From Rhodamnia argentea (taxonomy: Eukaryota; Streptophyta; Magnoliopsida; Myrtales; Myrtaceae), in assembly GCF_020921035.1 (NCBI RefSeq), contig NC_063151.1:33858934-33922933 (forward strand): a DNA stretch of 64,000 bases. Direction: 5' to 3'. The notes beneath the pieces are model-generated. The model was not told the DNA's origin, did no database searches, and was given only the letters and a program-made list of their open reading frames with translations. Positions within the stretch are counted from its first letter, which is position 1; the number at the start of each line of letters is the position of its first letter. The position numbers were made by a program, and so were the translations under genes. Shown one piece after another: positions 1-13,566 of the stretch.

Positions 1-165
1 CCCAACCTCTGCTTTAACTAAGAATAGCATGCACGCTTACGAAAGTAACGGAGGTTACATCTAAATTCCAGAAACACAATAAGAGGAAATCAAAACATTT
101 AGATGAAAATGCGGAAAGTATACGAGTCGCATGGTGATTATCAAGTCAGAGTATAGAAATTTTAC

Positions 166-2109
166 TTCTAGACCAGCATAAACAGCTACAAATAGAGCAT
201 ATCCTGCTGGGCCATAACCTGAAAATGAGAAGGAACAGTTTAAAATCAAAATGTTAGCCAGGAAAAAAGCAGGTGACAAAAACATTGAAAAAAAAAAAAA
301 GAAGAAGAAGTTGAATGAAATGAATGAATTCACTAATTCTACTTCTACACACTGCAAAAGGTGAACGTGAACATAAGGATATAAAACAAGATAAGTGCCC
401 CTACTTCCCCCCATAGTGCTCCTAGAATTAGAAGTCTAAAATAATTAGATAAATGCGTTCACAATATACCAACTCACAAGTGTGAACCTGTGAACCAACA
501 AGGTAATTCTAGACTATGACATGTTATGACAGGTATAGGTGGGTGTGAAATGAGATAATTGAGAAAGGGGTTCGCCAGAGAGCTTAGAACATTGCAGTTT
601 CCTGCATTGTATCTGAACTGGTGGCGCTTCCACTGCTTATGCAGGAAGAGCTGTCACATAGAGGGAGACATTAACTTGGCACGACATTGTTGCTGATAGA
701 TTGTTTTGAAAAAGCCTGAGTACCTTAAAAGGCAGAACTACAAATTAACATATCCATTAAAAAGGAAAAGGGGCGCCCAACTTCATTAAACAGGCACATA
801 GTTAAAATTGAATAAGCATAAACTGATTGAGAGTGAGATGCTTTTGTCTACTATGCAAAAGCTTCCTAAAAAATGCAGGCTTCCTAGACAAGCACATTGA
901 CCCTGAATAACCTGCATAAGGAGGAAACTTCATAACTATGTTCATTCTTCCCAAAGCATGAGTCGACACACTGGACACCATGGACTGCGATCTTCTAATT
1001 AGGGGATTAAGCTAAGTTGTGGAAGAATGGGAAGAGCAACCTAAATGCTTAAGAGAGAGAGAAACAGGAGACCATTGGAGTGAATAAGAAAGATTTTGTT
1101 GCATTAACTTTTTGGCTGGAAACAAATCTCAGTTTCGATTTGTTGACACAAACATGTAAAAAAGAAAAAATAATTCACCAATGAAACTCTGAAGAGGACT
1201 AAAACTTCCTTGTTCTCTTGCCAATCAAATATTCGTTTCAATATGATTATCGACGATTGAGCTCAGGCCACAGCACTATGTCCAAAATGACCATATTCAG
1301 TCGCAAAAGCTCAGCTGTTCTCCATGAAATCAGAGGTAATACTGATTCATTTCGCTATGCCTAAAAGCAAGGCAGAGCAATATTGATTGTTTCTTGACAA
1401 CAATCATCAATCCCTTGATTGGATGCCCATCCCCACAACCAATCACAAAAAATCAACAAAGGGGTCCTAAATGTTTCTACATAAACGTATTCAAAAATTT
1501 CAACTTCGACAAGCAGTCACAAGAAATTGGAAGCAACCAAATTCGACAGAAACCTGTCTCTACAGCACACAGACAGATGACAAGAGAAGCAGAAATTAAA
1601 CTGGACGCATTATTACCGTCAATGAAGGTAGAGAACTGGGTCAAGAAAGCGTTGATCTGGTCCTTGTACACGTACCCAACGGCGCCGAACCCGCCCACCA
1701 CGCCCACCAGCAACACGCCGGCCAAGAGAGTCCCCTTCACCGCCGCGTCACCTTCCGACGCGCCACCGCCCTCGCCCTCGCCATCGCCATCGCCCTCGCC
1801 TTCTCCCATGAGCTGCCGCTTCTCGTCATCCCCGTCGCCCTTGGGGCTGAAGAACCACTTGAGGCTCTGCGGGGCGCTCGTCTTCTGGAGCGACCGCTGC
1901 TGCTGCTTCTTGGTCTGCTTGAGGGACGAGCATGGCTTGAGGAAGTGGAAGCGCTTGTTGGGTCTGAAGCTGAAGAGGAAGGAGGAAGGTGGGGACGAGA
2001 AATGCAGGTTGTATATGAGCGATGATGGAGAAGAAGATGACGGTGATGGCGATGATGGGAATGAAGAGGCGGAGGGTGTTAGTGGTGGTCTCAGCCCCCG
2101 AGAGTGCAT
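166..2109 (-). CDS. TVP38/TMEM64-family (SNARE-associated Golgi/DedA-like) chloroplast membrane protein, 5' part
   Basis: Two exons are visible on the minus strand: 2109-1617 (start ATG at 2109; donor GT at 1616-1615) and 218-166 (acceptor AG at 220-219; donor GT at 165-164). The phases agree: the codon for Gly after FID is split G|GT, giving FIDGYGPAGYALF. The rest of the gene lies beyond the left edge. The N-terminus is rich in Ser, Pro and Arg and looks like a chloroplast transit peptide. A hydrophobic span (GTLLAGVLLVGVVGGFGAVGY) and the VYKDQINAFL segment follow, as I remember them from plant homologues such as At1g22850. The conserved domain proper would start in the missing exons. Members of the family are polytopic membrane proteins with unclear transport or lipid-scramblase-like roles. 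Intron 1 (219-1616) and the start of intron 2 (1-165) hold no other gene that I can see. The family call is from recall, not from a search. Confidence 0.75.
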
Positions 2110-3063
2110 TTTAGGCTGAGAACGATGAGGCCCCAAGTAACATCCGGGGTGTTGTTTGTGCGGTGAGAGGAATCAGAATGTGAATGCCATGAATGAATTC
2201 GTGGATCGTCGGTGACGTTAGTGGAGTTTCTGGTCACGGTGGAGCCATGGGGGCGATAAGGAGGGAGGAGTGTTCCTGCTTCTGCCTTGCGGTAGCACCA
2301 CGTGTAACTATGCGGAATATTCCTTTTTGCCCCCAAAAGAAAATCTATCTTTTCAATTCACTCCTCCATCCCCCATAAATTATAGTAAAGTTCGCTAATA
2401 CAAGAATCACCTAATGTGTTTCACGAAGCTACAAAGTCTACTTGCTGTCGCAAACGTACCTCTCCCTCAGCTTATGACTTGGACATTTGCTTTGCTGCTT
2501 ATAATCCAACACGCCCGTGGATTATAATGATAAATTTGATAATCTCGAGTTTTTCGAGTTTTGGATGGACTAGATAGTTATAACTCACGCGAAGCCTAAT
2601 TGTAATAGGTACGAGACCCCTTCATGACAACCCCTACTAGCTACGGTGGTTGCCCTTCACACTATGCATAAAGTGAAAAGAGTTAATCGTTTGTTCGAGG
2701 TGTGTAAATTGATACTTCCATGCTCTTGTTTTCCCTCCATTTCTGTGGCGCCTTAAGTTCATTTCCTTTTACGACAAAGCATTCTCAAAATCATTCATTT
2801 TCCGAAAACAAACGAAGCTTTAGAGTGAACTTCCCTACATATTTTATTCTCTTATCAAATTACTAAACATAAGAATTTCTCAACTTGGACTCTTATTCCA
2901 TTGCGATTCATTCATTACCCTATATTCCCTCCCAAGCGTCACAAATGCAGTAAGTCAAGAAGATTCATGTGTCTCAGTTACAGCCCTAACAAACTTCAGC
3001 ACTCCGCCATGCCTAATAAATTAGACCCGAGATGAATTACGCTTTAGGCACTATCTCACTCAG
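2110..3063. other. Intergenic spacer between two minus-strand genes
   Basis: This holds the promoter side of the TVP38/TMEM64 gene and the 3' flank of the AK-HSDH gene. I see no coding potential. A perfect CACGTG G-box core lies at 2299-2304. Confidence 0.6.
2299..2304. promoter_or_regulatory. G-box (CACGTG) upstream of the TVP38/TMEM64 gene
   Basis: A palindromic CACGTG hexamer lies about 190 bp upstream of the ATG at 2109. G-boxes bind bZIP and bHLH factors, often in light- or ABA-responsive promoters. Use at this site is inferred from position only. Confidence 0.35.
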
Positions 3064-6000
3064 CTAAGATGGGGCGCCGAGATAAGAGGCGAGCCGAAGT
3101 ATGTCGCTGAATATGCCACCAGCAGTGACCTGAGCCCCGGCACCTGGTCCACGGACTATCAAAGGCTGCTCCCTGTACCTTGTAGTGGTGAAAGCAATTA
3201 TGTTGTCAGTGCCGGAAAGTTGAGCGAACGGGTGATCCTTCTCGTATGTCTGTTGCTCCACTGCCCCTCTATGTTTCAACAAATCCACTACACCCACATA
3301 TCTCAGTACCTGCAAATGGGACATGTTTATCACAAAGGAAGAATAGGAGAAAAGTTCACTATAGCATGCCAAAAAAGCAAAGAGGAAATTTCAAAGATGA
3401 ATTCTTCATGCAATGATAGGATGTACACGGATAATTATCGAATCTACCATACCCACCGGAGAAAAGAAGTTCAATGAAGCTATGAAGTTAGGAGAAGGGG
3501 GTAATTAACACCCCAAACTCCTTGGAAGCAGTGGCTATAGCTGGTAAAGTTTCTTGCCATCTAAAAGAAGGGTAACTCCGACCAAAAAAAAAAAAAGAGA
3601 AGGGTAATGGCACTGCTGGAGTCTCCAGGAGTTCATGTAATCTATGAACCATGCCAGGGGTACATATAGCAGTACATCAAATGGAAGACCAAGAGAACAC
3701 TGTACTCAGATTTCATACACCTGATTTTAGTTTGCTTCCAACTACATACAGATGAACTTCATCACAAGATATTCTCATCTAAATTTAGTGAAATTAGAGG
3801 TTTCATTGAAGCGCAAACATTAGAAGGCAACTATTGGACATAGGTTAAGCAGTATTATGAGTTTATGTACTCACTTTTCCAGCAGCCTTGGCTTCCTCTA
3901 GCTTCTTGGTCCATTTTTGGTCAAATTGAGGTAGCTTCTTCATGAACTCCTCAGCTGATGCACTAGTCTACATAGCATAACCAGATAAATGCATCAGAAA
4001 GTATATTCCCAGTAATTTAACTGTAAGATCTATAATTGGGGAAAACTGAATTCTCACTCGTAATGGTTCTGGGACAAGATTGTCCACAGGGATATCAGAA
4101 AGTTCCAGCTTCAGACCAGATTCTCTAGCGAGAATAATCACCTGAATTGTCGAGATGTGAGTGCTTTGATATTGGAATAGGGACTTAAGGTTTTCATGTA
4201 TAAATCAACGAAAACAAATCAAAGTCCGTGGGCTAAAGAATCAAATTCATTATTTACATTGAGAATCCAGAAAACCTCGGGAGAAAGTAAACAAAAAGGG
4301 CTTTTTCATACAAAACCATCACAACAATTAAGATATCCACCAGAACATAAGAATTCACATGGAACAGTAACGGCATCAGTTTATTGTCATGCATACCTCC
4401 TCTAAAAGGAATTATGTAAGTAACCAATTTATCAGCAAAAGTGCCGAGGAAGTGCACTTTTTTAGGTCCTTAGAGGAGTAGCTTGAAAGACAAAGGTAAA
4501 TTCCAGTTCAGATGCTCTGCAGATCCATTAGTTTAGAAAGCTGTCTCCCAATGAAGAAAACTCTCTTCGGAAAACATATTTAAATGGAAAGAAGCCGTTG
4601 AAGATCACACAAAAACATATCGACAAACAGAGGCCAACATGCAATAGTAGTGCTGGCCATTCAGCCAAGCAGTGGTAAGTTTGTTCCCCTTCTCCTCAAT
4701 AACACATTGCGTGTCCATTGGGCACCATACTTTTATCTGAGATTAAGATTTTTAAAATAACCCTGAAAGCAGTTACCAAAAAGCTATAGTACTGCTCTAA
4801 CGTATTGACACTCTCCTAGTGAGTAATAATCCTCTGAAATGCAGTTATTTAATGCATCTGCACATATACAAAGTAGGACATACCTTTCTTTGGACATCTG
4901 TCCCAGAGAGGTCATCTCTTGGGTCTGGCTCTGTATAACCTGCCTGTTTTGCCTCCGCTACCACCTCACTGAACGATCGCTTGCCAGTGAAGTTGTTGAA
5001 TATATAGCTCAATGTACCACTGCAAAAGCATAAGAAGAATTTAACAACTCAGAAAGGATACACTGCAGGCACTAGCATGCATTCAATACCTTGCTTCACG
5101 TGCAATATCCTAAAGGCCCTGAACTGCAAATATACAAAAGAAAGTCCAAGATTAACATACCTAAATATGCCTTCAATACGGAGAATTTTATCTCCAGTTT
5201 CCAGAAGACCTCGTAGAGTGCTAACAATTGGGAGACCAGCACCAACCGTAGCTTCATAAAAGTAATGAGTATATGATTGCCGTTGTAGAGCCCTCAATTT
5301 CAAGTACTGCCCAGGGAATAATTGATGTTACAAGAACCATGACATTGACTCAAAGTCTCAACATTACTATGAAGACCAATAGGTACAAGAAGTTACAAAA
5401 CTGTAAATAGAATTCAAGCATATAGCATTCACAGCTTTATAAGAAACAAAGATTTTCAATGAGCTCTGCTTAAAACTGACTATGAAGAGCAACAGATTCT
5501 TCAAGAGCTCTTAAAACAAAGAATCTGTTCCTTCCATCATGATACTGGTAGAGAAATTACCTGATCAAGTGGCCCAGAATTCGCCTTTTTATTCGGGGTG
5601 ATCACATGAATTCCCCGTCGCAACCAATTGTAGTAATGACTAGCAACAACAGAATCTGCTGTACAATCTACTAGCACAGTATTGGGAATAAAGCCATTTC
5701 CATGCACATGCTGAACAAATTTCTCCAAATCAGCCACTTCCCCTTTCTCCTTTAAGAGCTCTTTCCATTTAGATAAGTCAATACCTCTACAACCAGAAAT
5801 ATCAACTGAGCTATTACAATAGACAGAAACTTCATATGGGTTGGTGTTGCTAAGTTCTACCCTTGAATATGATTCAGATAGACATAGACAGCAAATCATA
5901 AGCATGCATAGGAGAATTACACTCTTTACTGATAGATGACACGTAGCAAGAAATTGCAGTTGTCGGGAGAAAGGTTTAGTGCGCAACCATGGTGGTAAAT

Positions 6001-9000
6001 AAAGATTTTCAGGTTGATAGTGGTGTGCTTTGAAGAAGACATTACTGTATCACAAGATGTTCCATCATAAGTGTGTATACATTTCTGAATCATGCATTTC
6101 AATTAAATCTCATAACTGTTGGTAGCATTTACAAAAATAATCCATGTCCCCTTTGTGTTAAGAAATATGATAAAGCTTTTTCCACTTTGATTTGTTAGTA
6201 AGCCAGCCAAGCGGAACTTGAGAGGATGCCAATGACTGACGCATCTAATTAAGCACCAGTATTTTATTCTGAGCAAGATGAACAATGGAGCGAAAAGCAG
6301 AGGGAACTTGGAACTTGGCCAGAGATGGCTGGAGAGATGTAAAACAAACTGATGCAAAGCCCCAATGCAGAAGTGGAATGACTTTCGTGTAAAATGTAAC
6401 TTCTGCTACATAAAAGCCTTTCGACCATCTTAGTAACAGATATATAAGGGAAAGATTGTAAGGCTATCAGATATTGATGGTTAACTTATGGGAACCCATA
6501 TTATCACCCATCAAAGTGAGCATGATTCAGATTTTGATGGCTGGTTCAATTTGAATGAGAATAATAGAGCCCATTTGACAAGCTGGGAAGAACTAAAGTA
6601 CAAGCATGATGTTTCGCACAAGAGTACTTTCAAAACCATAACCACTGGTTGAAAGTTGAATAATTTAGCTTATTTTCAAAATGTTCAGGGTAAATTATGG
6701 AAAAGCGTCATGCAAGAATATAACATGAATTATACATTTTGTCCAGATGGTCCGTGCACAAACTCATGCAGACCTTTATGTTAGTTCAACAGAAAAATCA
6801 GTGCCTTATTTTCTCAAAAAAATTCAGGCCATCATAGATAAACTATCATTCCTATTTTATGAAAGATTTGAATAGTCTAAATTCAGGCACAGGGGGCAAT
6901 ACTATACTTTAACACTCCCATAAAGTTGGGTCCTCATTTGATCCATCTACTCATCTAATTTAACATTCTACACAACGATTTTCCAGCCCAAGGCCTAATC
7001 TGCATCATTACAAATTTATAAGATTTCCACAATTTTCAAAATGAGGAAACCGAGATTCTTCATCTCATAGACTAGAAGTGAATGAGACCTAAAATATTGC
7101 ACTTGAAGAACTTTATTAGGAGCTCCAGGACTTTTGCTCCCAATGCACCTCAACCGTTTGGGATGTGAAGTTGAGTTCTATGGAGTGCATAATACCCCAT
7201 GACCAGTGGTTGACAGGCATAGGGAACAATGCTCCAGGAGTATGGAACAATCACTCCTTGGGTATGAAAAACTGTCTCGACTGTCAAGAGGCCAACATAT
7301 AGAAGCTATTAAACTAAAACAGGAAATGTCACTGATATTCATGATGATGCTCCGGGCTGCACATTAGTGACTGAACATAGTAATTGTCGTACAGTAGCTG
7401 TTAATGCGAATCAGCTACAGACCAGATGAGCTTGAAATGAGAAAAGGGTTGGTCATCTGCTTATTAACAAAAAAATGAAACAGTAATAATATAGCACAAC
7501 AGGTGAATAACTAGAGGAGCTTTACAGGAAGTACTTAATTTTGAAAGTTTCACTGGATGATTTGTTTAGCAAGAAAGTTTATTCAGAGTCTTGTAACTTA
7601 CGCTTCACTCAAAAGCATTGACCTTGATCCCGTGATTCCCATGACGCGCAAGTCAATATTGAATTCTTCCTTAAGAACAGCTGCCTGTCAAACAGATATA
7701 GTGCTTGTTTACATGTACAATGTAATAGAGAAAATGCCAAAATTTGCACAGGAACCACCGTGAAAAAATGGAATACACTATGCACTAAGCATATCTGAGA
7801 GTTCCATAAAATACTTACATTACGTTTATTTAGCTGCTTTTATGCAAGATTTTCAACAAATAGACTTCAGATAAGCTATACCATACTTGTCTGACGGGAT
7901 TATAGCATCAAGTGACAGCCATTTTTTAGTAGTATGGCACCCTCCTACCACTTGATCAACAAGAATGAGAATCTAGAAAGCACCTTTTTCAAACATACAC
8001 TTAACGGCCCTCTTCATGATCTAATCCACCAAAATTCTCACAATCCTAGATCTAAGTATGCTGAACTTTTCCCACCTCTTCTCTTTGTACATTGTAATAA
8101 TATCACTTTGTCAACCCAATCATGAAACATCTATTGGGTATAGTATAGAAATAATATTTAACCAGCATTGAGGAACTAAACTTCCGCAACTAAGTCCGTA
8201 GCAGATATTATTGAATCTTCAAGGGAAATGTCAAATGAGGCAGGTCTAACCACAACAGCTGGTGCTTTGTTCAACAATTTAACCCTTCAATCATGCGTTA
8301 CCATTATGTTGTCAACCATCTGGAATTTAAAAGACAAAAGAAAGTTCATAATACATTGGAAAAAAACAATATGATCCCAAACCTTAAGTAAAGCAACATT
8401 TTCTTCCAGCGCGTTCTTATTAAATTACCTAATACTATGATGAGTACCACATGCAAATACTACATGCTTTTAAATAACATAGTCTATCACCAAGATGCAC
8501 CTGATCCCTCAGTTGCTCGAGTAAGGTGCTGCCTATTAATCCAGGTCCAATGATACCCATTGCAATTGTTGTCCTTGAAAGATAGAACCTTGAGTGGACA
8601 GCCCTAAGGGCTCTTATGCAATCATCCCGCATCACAACTACTGTGATATTATATTCAGAGCAGCCTTGAGCTATTGCACGAACATTGATATTTGCCTGCA
8701 TCAGAGAGACGATTTCAGAGGAATGATTGCTTAAACTTCAAGGAGAAACAAAATCTCTCGGACCACATCTAAGAAGATGACAACACTCCCAGATTAAGTA
8801 GCATGTACTTAGGCAATAAAATCCAATTTCGGAATCAGTACACGAGAAAACAGACAAGTTACAAATCATCTTTATTTCGGCAAGCAATCACAACAGACCT
8901 AGAGGATATATAAATTTCTAACCTTTGCCAGGGCATTGAAGAGCGTGGCACTGACTCCCGGGGTACTAGCCATTTTCTGGCCAACTGCTGCCAATATACT

Positions 9001-12000
9001 ACAGTTTGGAATCACTTGAACCTGAAAAGAACTGATTATTTAAAAACCTACTAAACTGATATATAAATTTGACAATTGCCAGAATTCAGAGAAAAAAGAA
9101 ACTAACATACTTTAAGTGTGTTTATTCTGCAGGATAAAATCAAAATTCGGAGGCAAAATTTGATGCACTCTATTTCAAAACATAAACTTCTTTTACAAAG
9201 TCTGGCACCAAACAGAAAAGCAACTTAATGGCTCCCTCCCTCCCCTCCCCCACCCTCCCTCCCTCCCTCATGACAGGGAGAAAGCTAACAAATTATCTAA
9301 CTGGTTAGCCTTAGAAGACAGTCTCGATAATAAAGAATCAGGGACAGAGCAATAAAGAACGCATAAATACTAAAGGCTTGCTCAAAAAATCTTCCATCAT
9401 GCAGGATTGTTTGTGGTATTCTCACAGCTTTCTCTATAGTGAGTCTGTGACACTCGGCAACATTGAGGTTAGTTTCCTCTGTTTGCATGCGCAAATGCCA
9501 GGCACCCTCTATTTGAAACAAACTAGGGATAAGTACACTAGAAGTCCTAAAACTTGTCATGTAAGTGCAAATGAGTCCTAAAACTTTCAAAAAGTTCAAT
9601 CAAGTCCTAAAACTTGTCACGAAAGTGCATTCGAGTCCTAAAACTTTCAAAAAGTGCAATGAAGTCCTAAAACTAGTCACGAAAATGCAATGGAGTCCTA
9701 AAATTTTCAAAAAGTGCAACCAATGGAAGGACTTGATTGAACTAATTGACAAGTTTTAGGACTTGATTGCTAGAAGGACTTGATTGAACTAATATGACAA
9801 GTTTTAGGATTTCATTGCACTTTTTGAAAGTTTCGGGACTCGAATGCATTTCCATGACAAGTTTTAGGACTTGATTGAACTTTTTGAAACTTTTAGGACT
9901 CAAATGCACTTTCGTGACAAGTTTTAGGACTTCCAATGCAGTTTTCCCTACAAACTAATAATAGGTGCATTAGGTATTCCCCACAAGTGACCATAACCAA
10001 ATAAGGTATCAACACACTAGATGAACCCTGATTACAAAAGATGGAAACACCTTTGAGAGACGCCCAGCATGAAGAGCCTGACGAAATCTGGACTGTAGAG
10101 CCTCAGCGACCGCCTCAACTTCCTTCTCAGGAACAGCAAAACAAACAGAATGCTCACTGCTAGCCTACAGTGCATCGTATAAGATTCTTGATCATACATT
10201 ACTTAACCCAATGTAGTTCCATCAAACAGAAAATAGAGGTACCTGAGATATCATGATGACATTGGCTCCTACATCCTTCACAGCACCAAATATGGCACTG
10301 GCAGTACCAGGAACACCAGCCATTCCAGTTCTGGCAAGGAGGGAAAAACAGAGGATATGAAAGAGACTCTAGCGTATAAATATTGCAAACTCCTATATAA
10401 ATTGAAAATAGGGATATGGAAACAATTTGTATTGACCATAACATGCAGTCCTCTCACCCCTCAACATTAACGAGGGCCAGATTGTCTATTGTTGCAAATC
10501 CCTTCACGTAAGACTCCAGTTTGTGAGAATCGTCATCTTCGCTCACAGATGGACGGCAAATCTTTGTTCCAGTTGCAGAGAGATTAAAGATGTTTCTTAT
10601 CACTATTGGAATGTCATACCGCATCACTGGGATTATGGTGCGAGGGTGTAAAACATTAGCCCCGAAGTATGACTGCAAATAAATGTAAATGAATGAGAAG
10701 CAGAGTAGATCAGTGTTTGATTGGTATTCTCGTAGTCATCTTTTTTACCATTTCCCAAGCCTCTTGATAGGACAGAGTCTTTAGTATCACAGCCTCACCA
10801 ACTGCAACAAGACAAACCCAGCATTTCAAATAGATGTCTCAAGTTTCCTGGTCAGTACCAGTTATCATTGGTACCAATAACAACTACTATCTCCAAGAAT
10901 CAGAAACTTCTAATTGGCTATATTGACTCATGACCAGGAGAACAGAACCATCACATACCTTTTCTTGGATCAGCGCTATAAACACCATCAACGTCTGTCC
11001 ATATAGTGACCTGTCGCGCTCTAAGAAGAGCACCCATAATCGCAGCTGAGAAGTCACTCCCATCTCTTTTCAATGTTGTAGGAATATTATAAGGAGTGCT
11101 AGCAATAAAACCAGTGGCAATTATGGTCTTAGATGGATTCTGGGAGTACCATTTCTCTAGTCTTTGTTCAGATTCAGGGAAATCAGGATCTACTTGATCA
11201 GAATTAGTAGGACATACAATTAGGACTTCCCTCGTATCCATCCATTTGCAATGGACCCCGTTCTGCAGCACACATGAAAACAACATGGAGCAGATGCTAC
11301 TTTCAGCACATCAAATATCAACAACAAAAATTTGCAGAAGAAGGAAGTGGATATGATAAGACCTTCTTAATGACAAAGGAAAGTAGCTGCGCTGACCAGA
11401 GCTCCCCATGCCCGACGACAAAATCTGTGAAAGATTCTGTTGCGTGGCCAGCTGCAGGACAACATAGAGTGTCAACCTAAGAACCTACTATGTGCAACAT
11501 GATTTCACCCAAAGAAATGATGGCATCGCTTGCCAAAACAAAAGTAAAAGTGGCAAAAAACGTTAATGGAATGAATGAAATGAAAAATCAGAGGAAATAA
11601 ATAAAATAAAACAAGTTTCTAACAAAAGATATGAAAGTTAGGTAAATTCACTCTTTAGGCTTTGATCATTAACATTTAACAGTCCAAAGGGTCTTTCAAA
11701 TGTATAGGTGGCAAGGATTCTCGAATCCTTGAGATGCATGATGCACTTGACAGTCATACCCTTTTAACAGCCAATATCTTAAAAATGCAAATGTAAGGTG
11801 TGAAATGCTAAAGTCTAAGGTAATATCTACAAATGGCACAAATAATGTACACAAAGAGAGAGAGAGAGCTTGATACCAATATATATTGCTCGAAGCATGG
11901 CTTTTAGGTTATTGATGTCACCATCCAACTGTGATAGAAAAGTTGCAAGATCGTTCCCCTCAAGTAGATCAAGTGCCGTTGATCTATGTTTTTCTAAAAC

Positions 12001-13143
12001 ATTGTCTAGTGCAAACACATAGGTATCATCTCGTGACTGTGCCTTATCGATAAGGTCATACATCATATCAGTCACCTTTGACATTGCAGAGACAACCACT
12101 AATTTCCGTTCTGAATCATCCTTCATAACTATATTGGCCACATTCTTTATCCTCTGAGAGTTTCCTACGCAAGTCCCACCAAATTTATGAACTGACCATG
12201 TTTCACCTTTGGGGAGCTGAACCTCTTTCATAGCTATATCCACTGAAACATTTGGCAGTAATTCAACATAAGAAGTTGATGGGAAAAAAGTTAGTTTAGA
12301 GTACCATTATGTTACGTATGTTGACAATTACATTTGAAAGAGAAATGTTAATATATATGCTAATAATTATACAAATAAGAGACAAATGCTGAGGGAATTG
12401 AACCTGTGACAGATGCATGAATGGTCTTTGATAGATCTCTTCTTCTCAGAGACGGTAAAACACCTACTCTGCAAATGTAGAAACAGGTGCATAATCAAGT
12501 GCTTCTTCAAGGGTTAAAACGAATCTTTAATGAAGGCCTTACAAATTAACCGAAGAAGTTCTATTCTTAGCAACGGTAATGAAAAATGCCAAAAGACCAC
12601 TCGCAAGAGCGCAAATACTCATTGCAACGAGGTACGCTGGTCGCCCGTGAAGCGGCTAATAACAATGCTTGGTGGGCTATAGCCACGCATTTGCGCGCAA
12701 AGTCGGAAACTTTCATTCACACATACAATCCTTCCCATTAGGGAGCTGTGTTGGAGCTCTTCCATGGAATTAAAACGAAAAATTAAGAACGCTAAATTGA
12801 AGAATAGCGATGCACAAGTTCTTGGGCCCCCCATGTTCCCACCGGGTCATTGGATACAAAGGAACACACGCAAATCTAACTCTCTTATGCTCTTTTTTTT
12901 TGTCCTTCCAGCAAACTTCCGGGGAGAGAAACGGAAACAGCAGAGCCAAGTAGCGCGAGCGAGAGTGGAGGGCAGAGAGGACACGCACCTGCAAGCGGGC
13001 GAGCGTGGGAGGTGAGAGAGAACAGAGCGACGACACGCAGGGAAATGGCTCCTCTTCCTCGGCTCCTCTGGTTCGCCGAGCAATGCTTGCGGAGACACCA
13101 GCGGCGAGGAGCGACAGGAGATCGAAGCGGAGAGCGACGCCAT
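3064..13143 (-). CDS. AKHSDH: Bifunctional aspartate kinase-homoserine dehydrogenase, chloroplastic
   Basis: This enzyme catalyses the first (aspartate to aspartyl phosphate) and third (aspartate semialdehyde to homoserine) steps of the aspartate pathway to Thr, Met and Ile in plastids. I read 18 exons: 13143-12989, 12468-12404, 12242-11877, 11451-11363, 11262-10959, 10801-10749, 10672-10458, 10330-10243, 10164-10051, 9021-8923, 8695-8501, 7684-7602, 5786-5561, 5306-5161, 5019-4884, 4141-4058, 3967-3875 and 3309-3064 (stop TAG). The sum is 2757 nt, giving 918 aa, close to the usual plant length of about 910-920. The order is: transit peptide (about 1-75); kinase with KFGGTCVG (Lys about 93) and the LKRDGSDFSAAIMG segment; two ACT-type regulatory repeats (about 415-560), where threonine feedback acts in the family; NAD(P)-binding GIIGPGLIG (about 563-571); and the dehydrogenase core with NKKANSG and LSGTDVQRK (Lys about 778). 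No frame breaks were seen. The first ATG in frame is 13143. Confidence 0.95.
9233..9269. repeat. CCCT-rich low-complexity tract in AK-HSDH intron 9
   Basis: A pyrimidine tract of CTCCC/CCCT units lies inside the intron between exons 9 and 10 of the AK-HSDH gene. Confidence 0.8.
9530..9950. repeat. Fold-back element of tandem units in AK-HSDH intron 9
   Basis: The left arm has about three direct copies of a ~60 bp unit carrying AGTCCTAAAACTTGTCA and CTTTCAAAAAGT. The right arm has about three copies of the same unit in reverse complement (TGACAAGTTTTAGGACTT). The arms meet at about 9730-9770. The whole could fold into a long, imperfect hairpin. It has no coding capacity and looks like a MITE or fold-back transposon. 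Related partial units occur at 47690-47770 and 60040-60150. Confidence 0.8.
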
Positions 13144-13566
13144 GGCCACTGTTTAGCTTCACCGGAGAGAGAGAGAGAGAGAGAGAACTGCGACAGTGGC
13201 TGTTTGTGTTTTTGGCGTAGTTGGGCGGCTTCCCATGCTTTTTCAGGGGGGCACGCCGCACACCAACTCGCTTAGTCGCTTGTACTCTCCCGCGGGGGGA
13301 AATGATCGCCTGCACCCGGAACTAGCCTACCGCATCTTGCACCTCTACGTTTCCATAAATTAGGTTAGGGAATTCAAAAAAAAAAATGTTTATGTTAGGG
13401 ACGGCGACACAAACGGCCTTAATGAACTTCAACCGAACATGTAATGTGATTTATGAACTTTTAATTTATGCAATATATTCAATATGGTCTCGAAGATTTA
13501 AGGATTATTTATGTCATTTTCTCATTAAATTAGTGAGCATGATTCATCAAGTAGCTGCAAAAGTGT
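13144..13566. other. 5' flank of AK-HSDH
   Basis: This is the leader and promoter region of the minus-strand AK-HSDH gene. It is relatively GC-rich, with a (GA)n tract at about 13165-13186. The open frames here are shadows of the leader. I saw no clear TATA box. Confidence 0.5.

Noticed and set aside
1394-2119. 241-aa plus-strand open frame
   Set aside because: Antisense shadow of the TVP38/TMEM64 first exon. Its Pro/Ser runs come from the Gly/Glu-rich stretch of the real strand.
12770-13315. 181-aa minus-strand open frame
   Set aside because: A different frame over the AK-HSDH first exon and promoter. The true transit-peptide frame joins exon 2 in phase.
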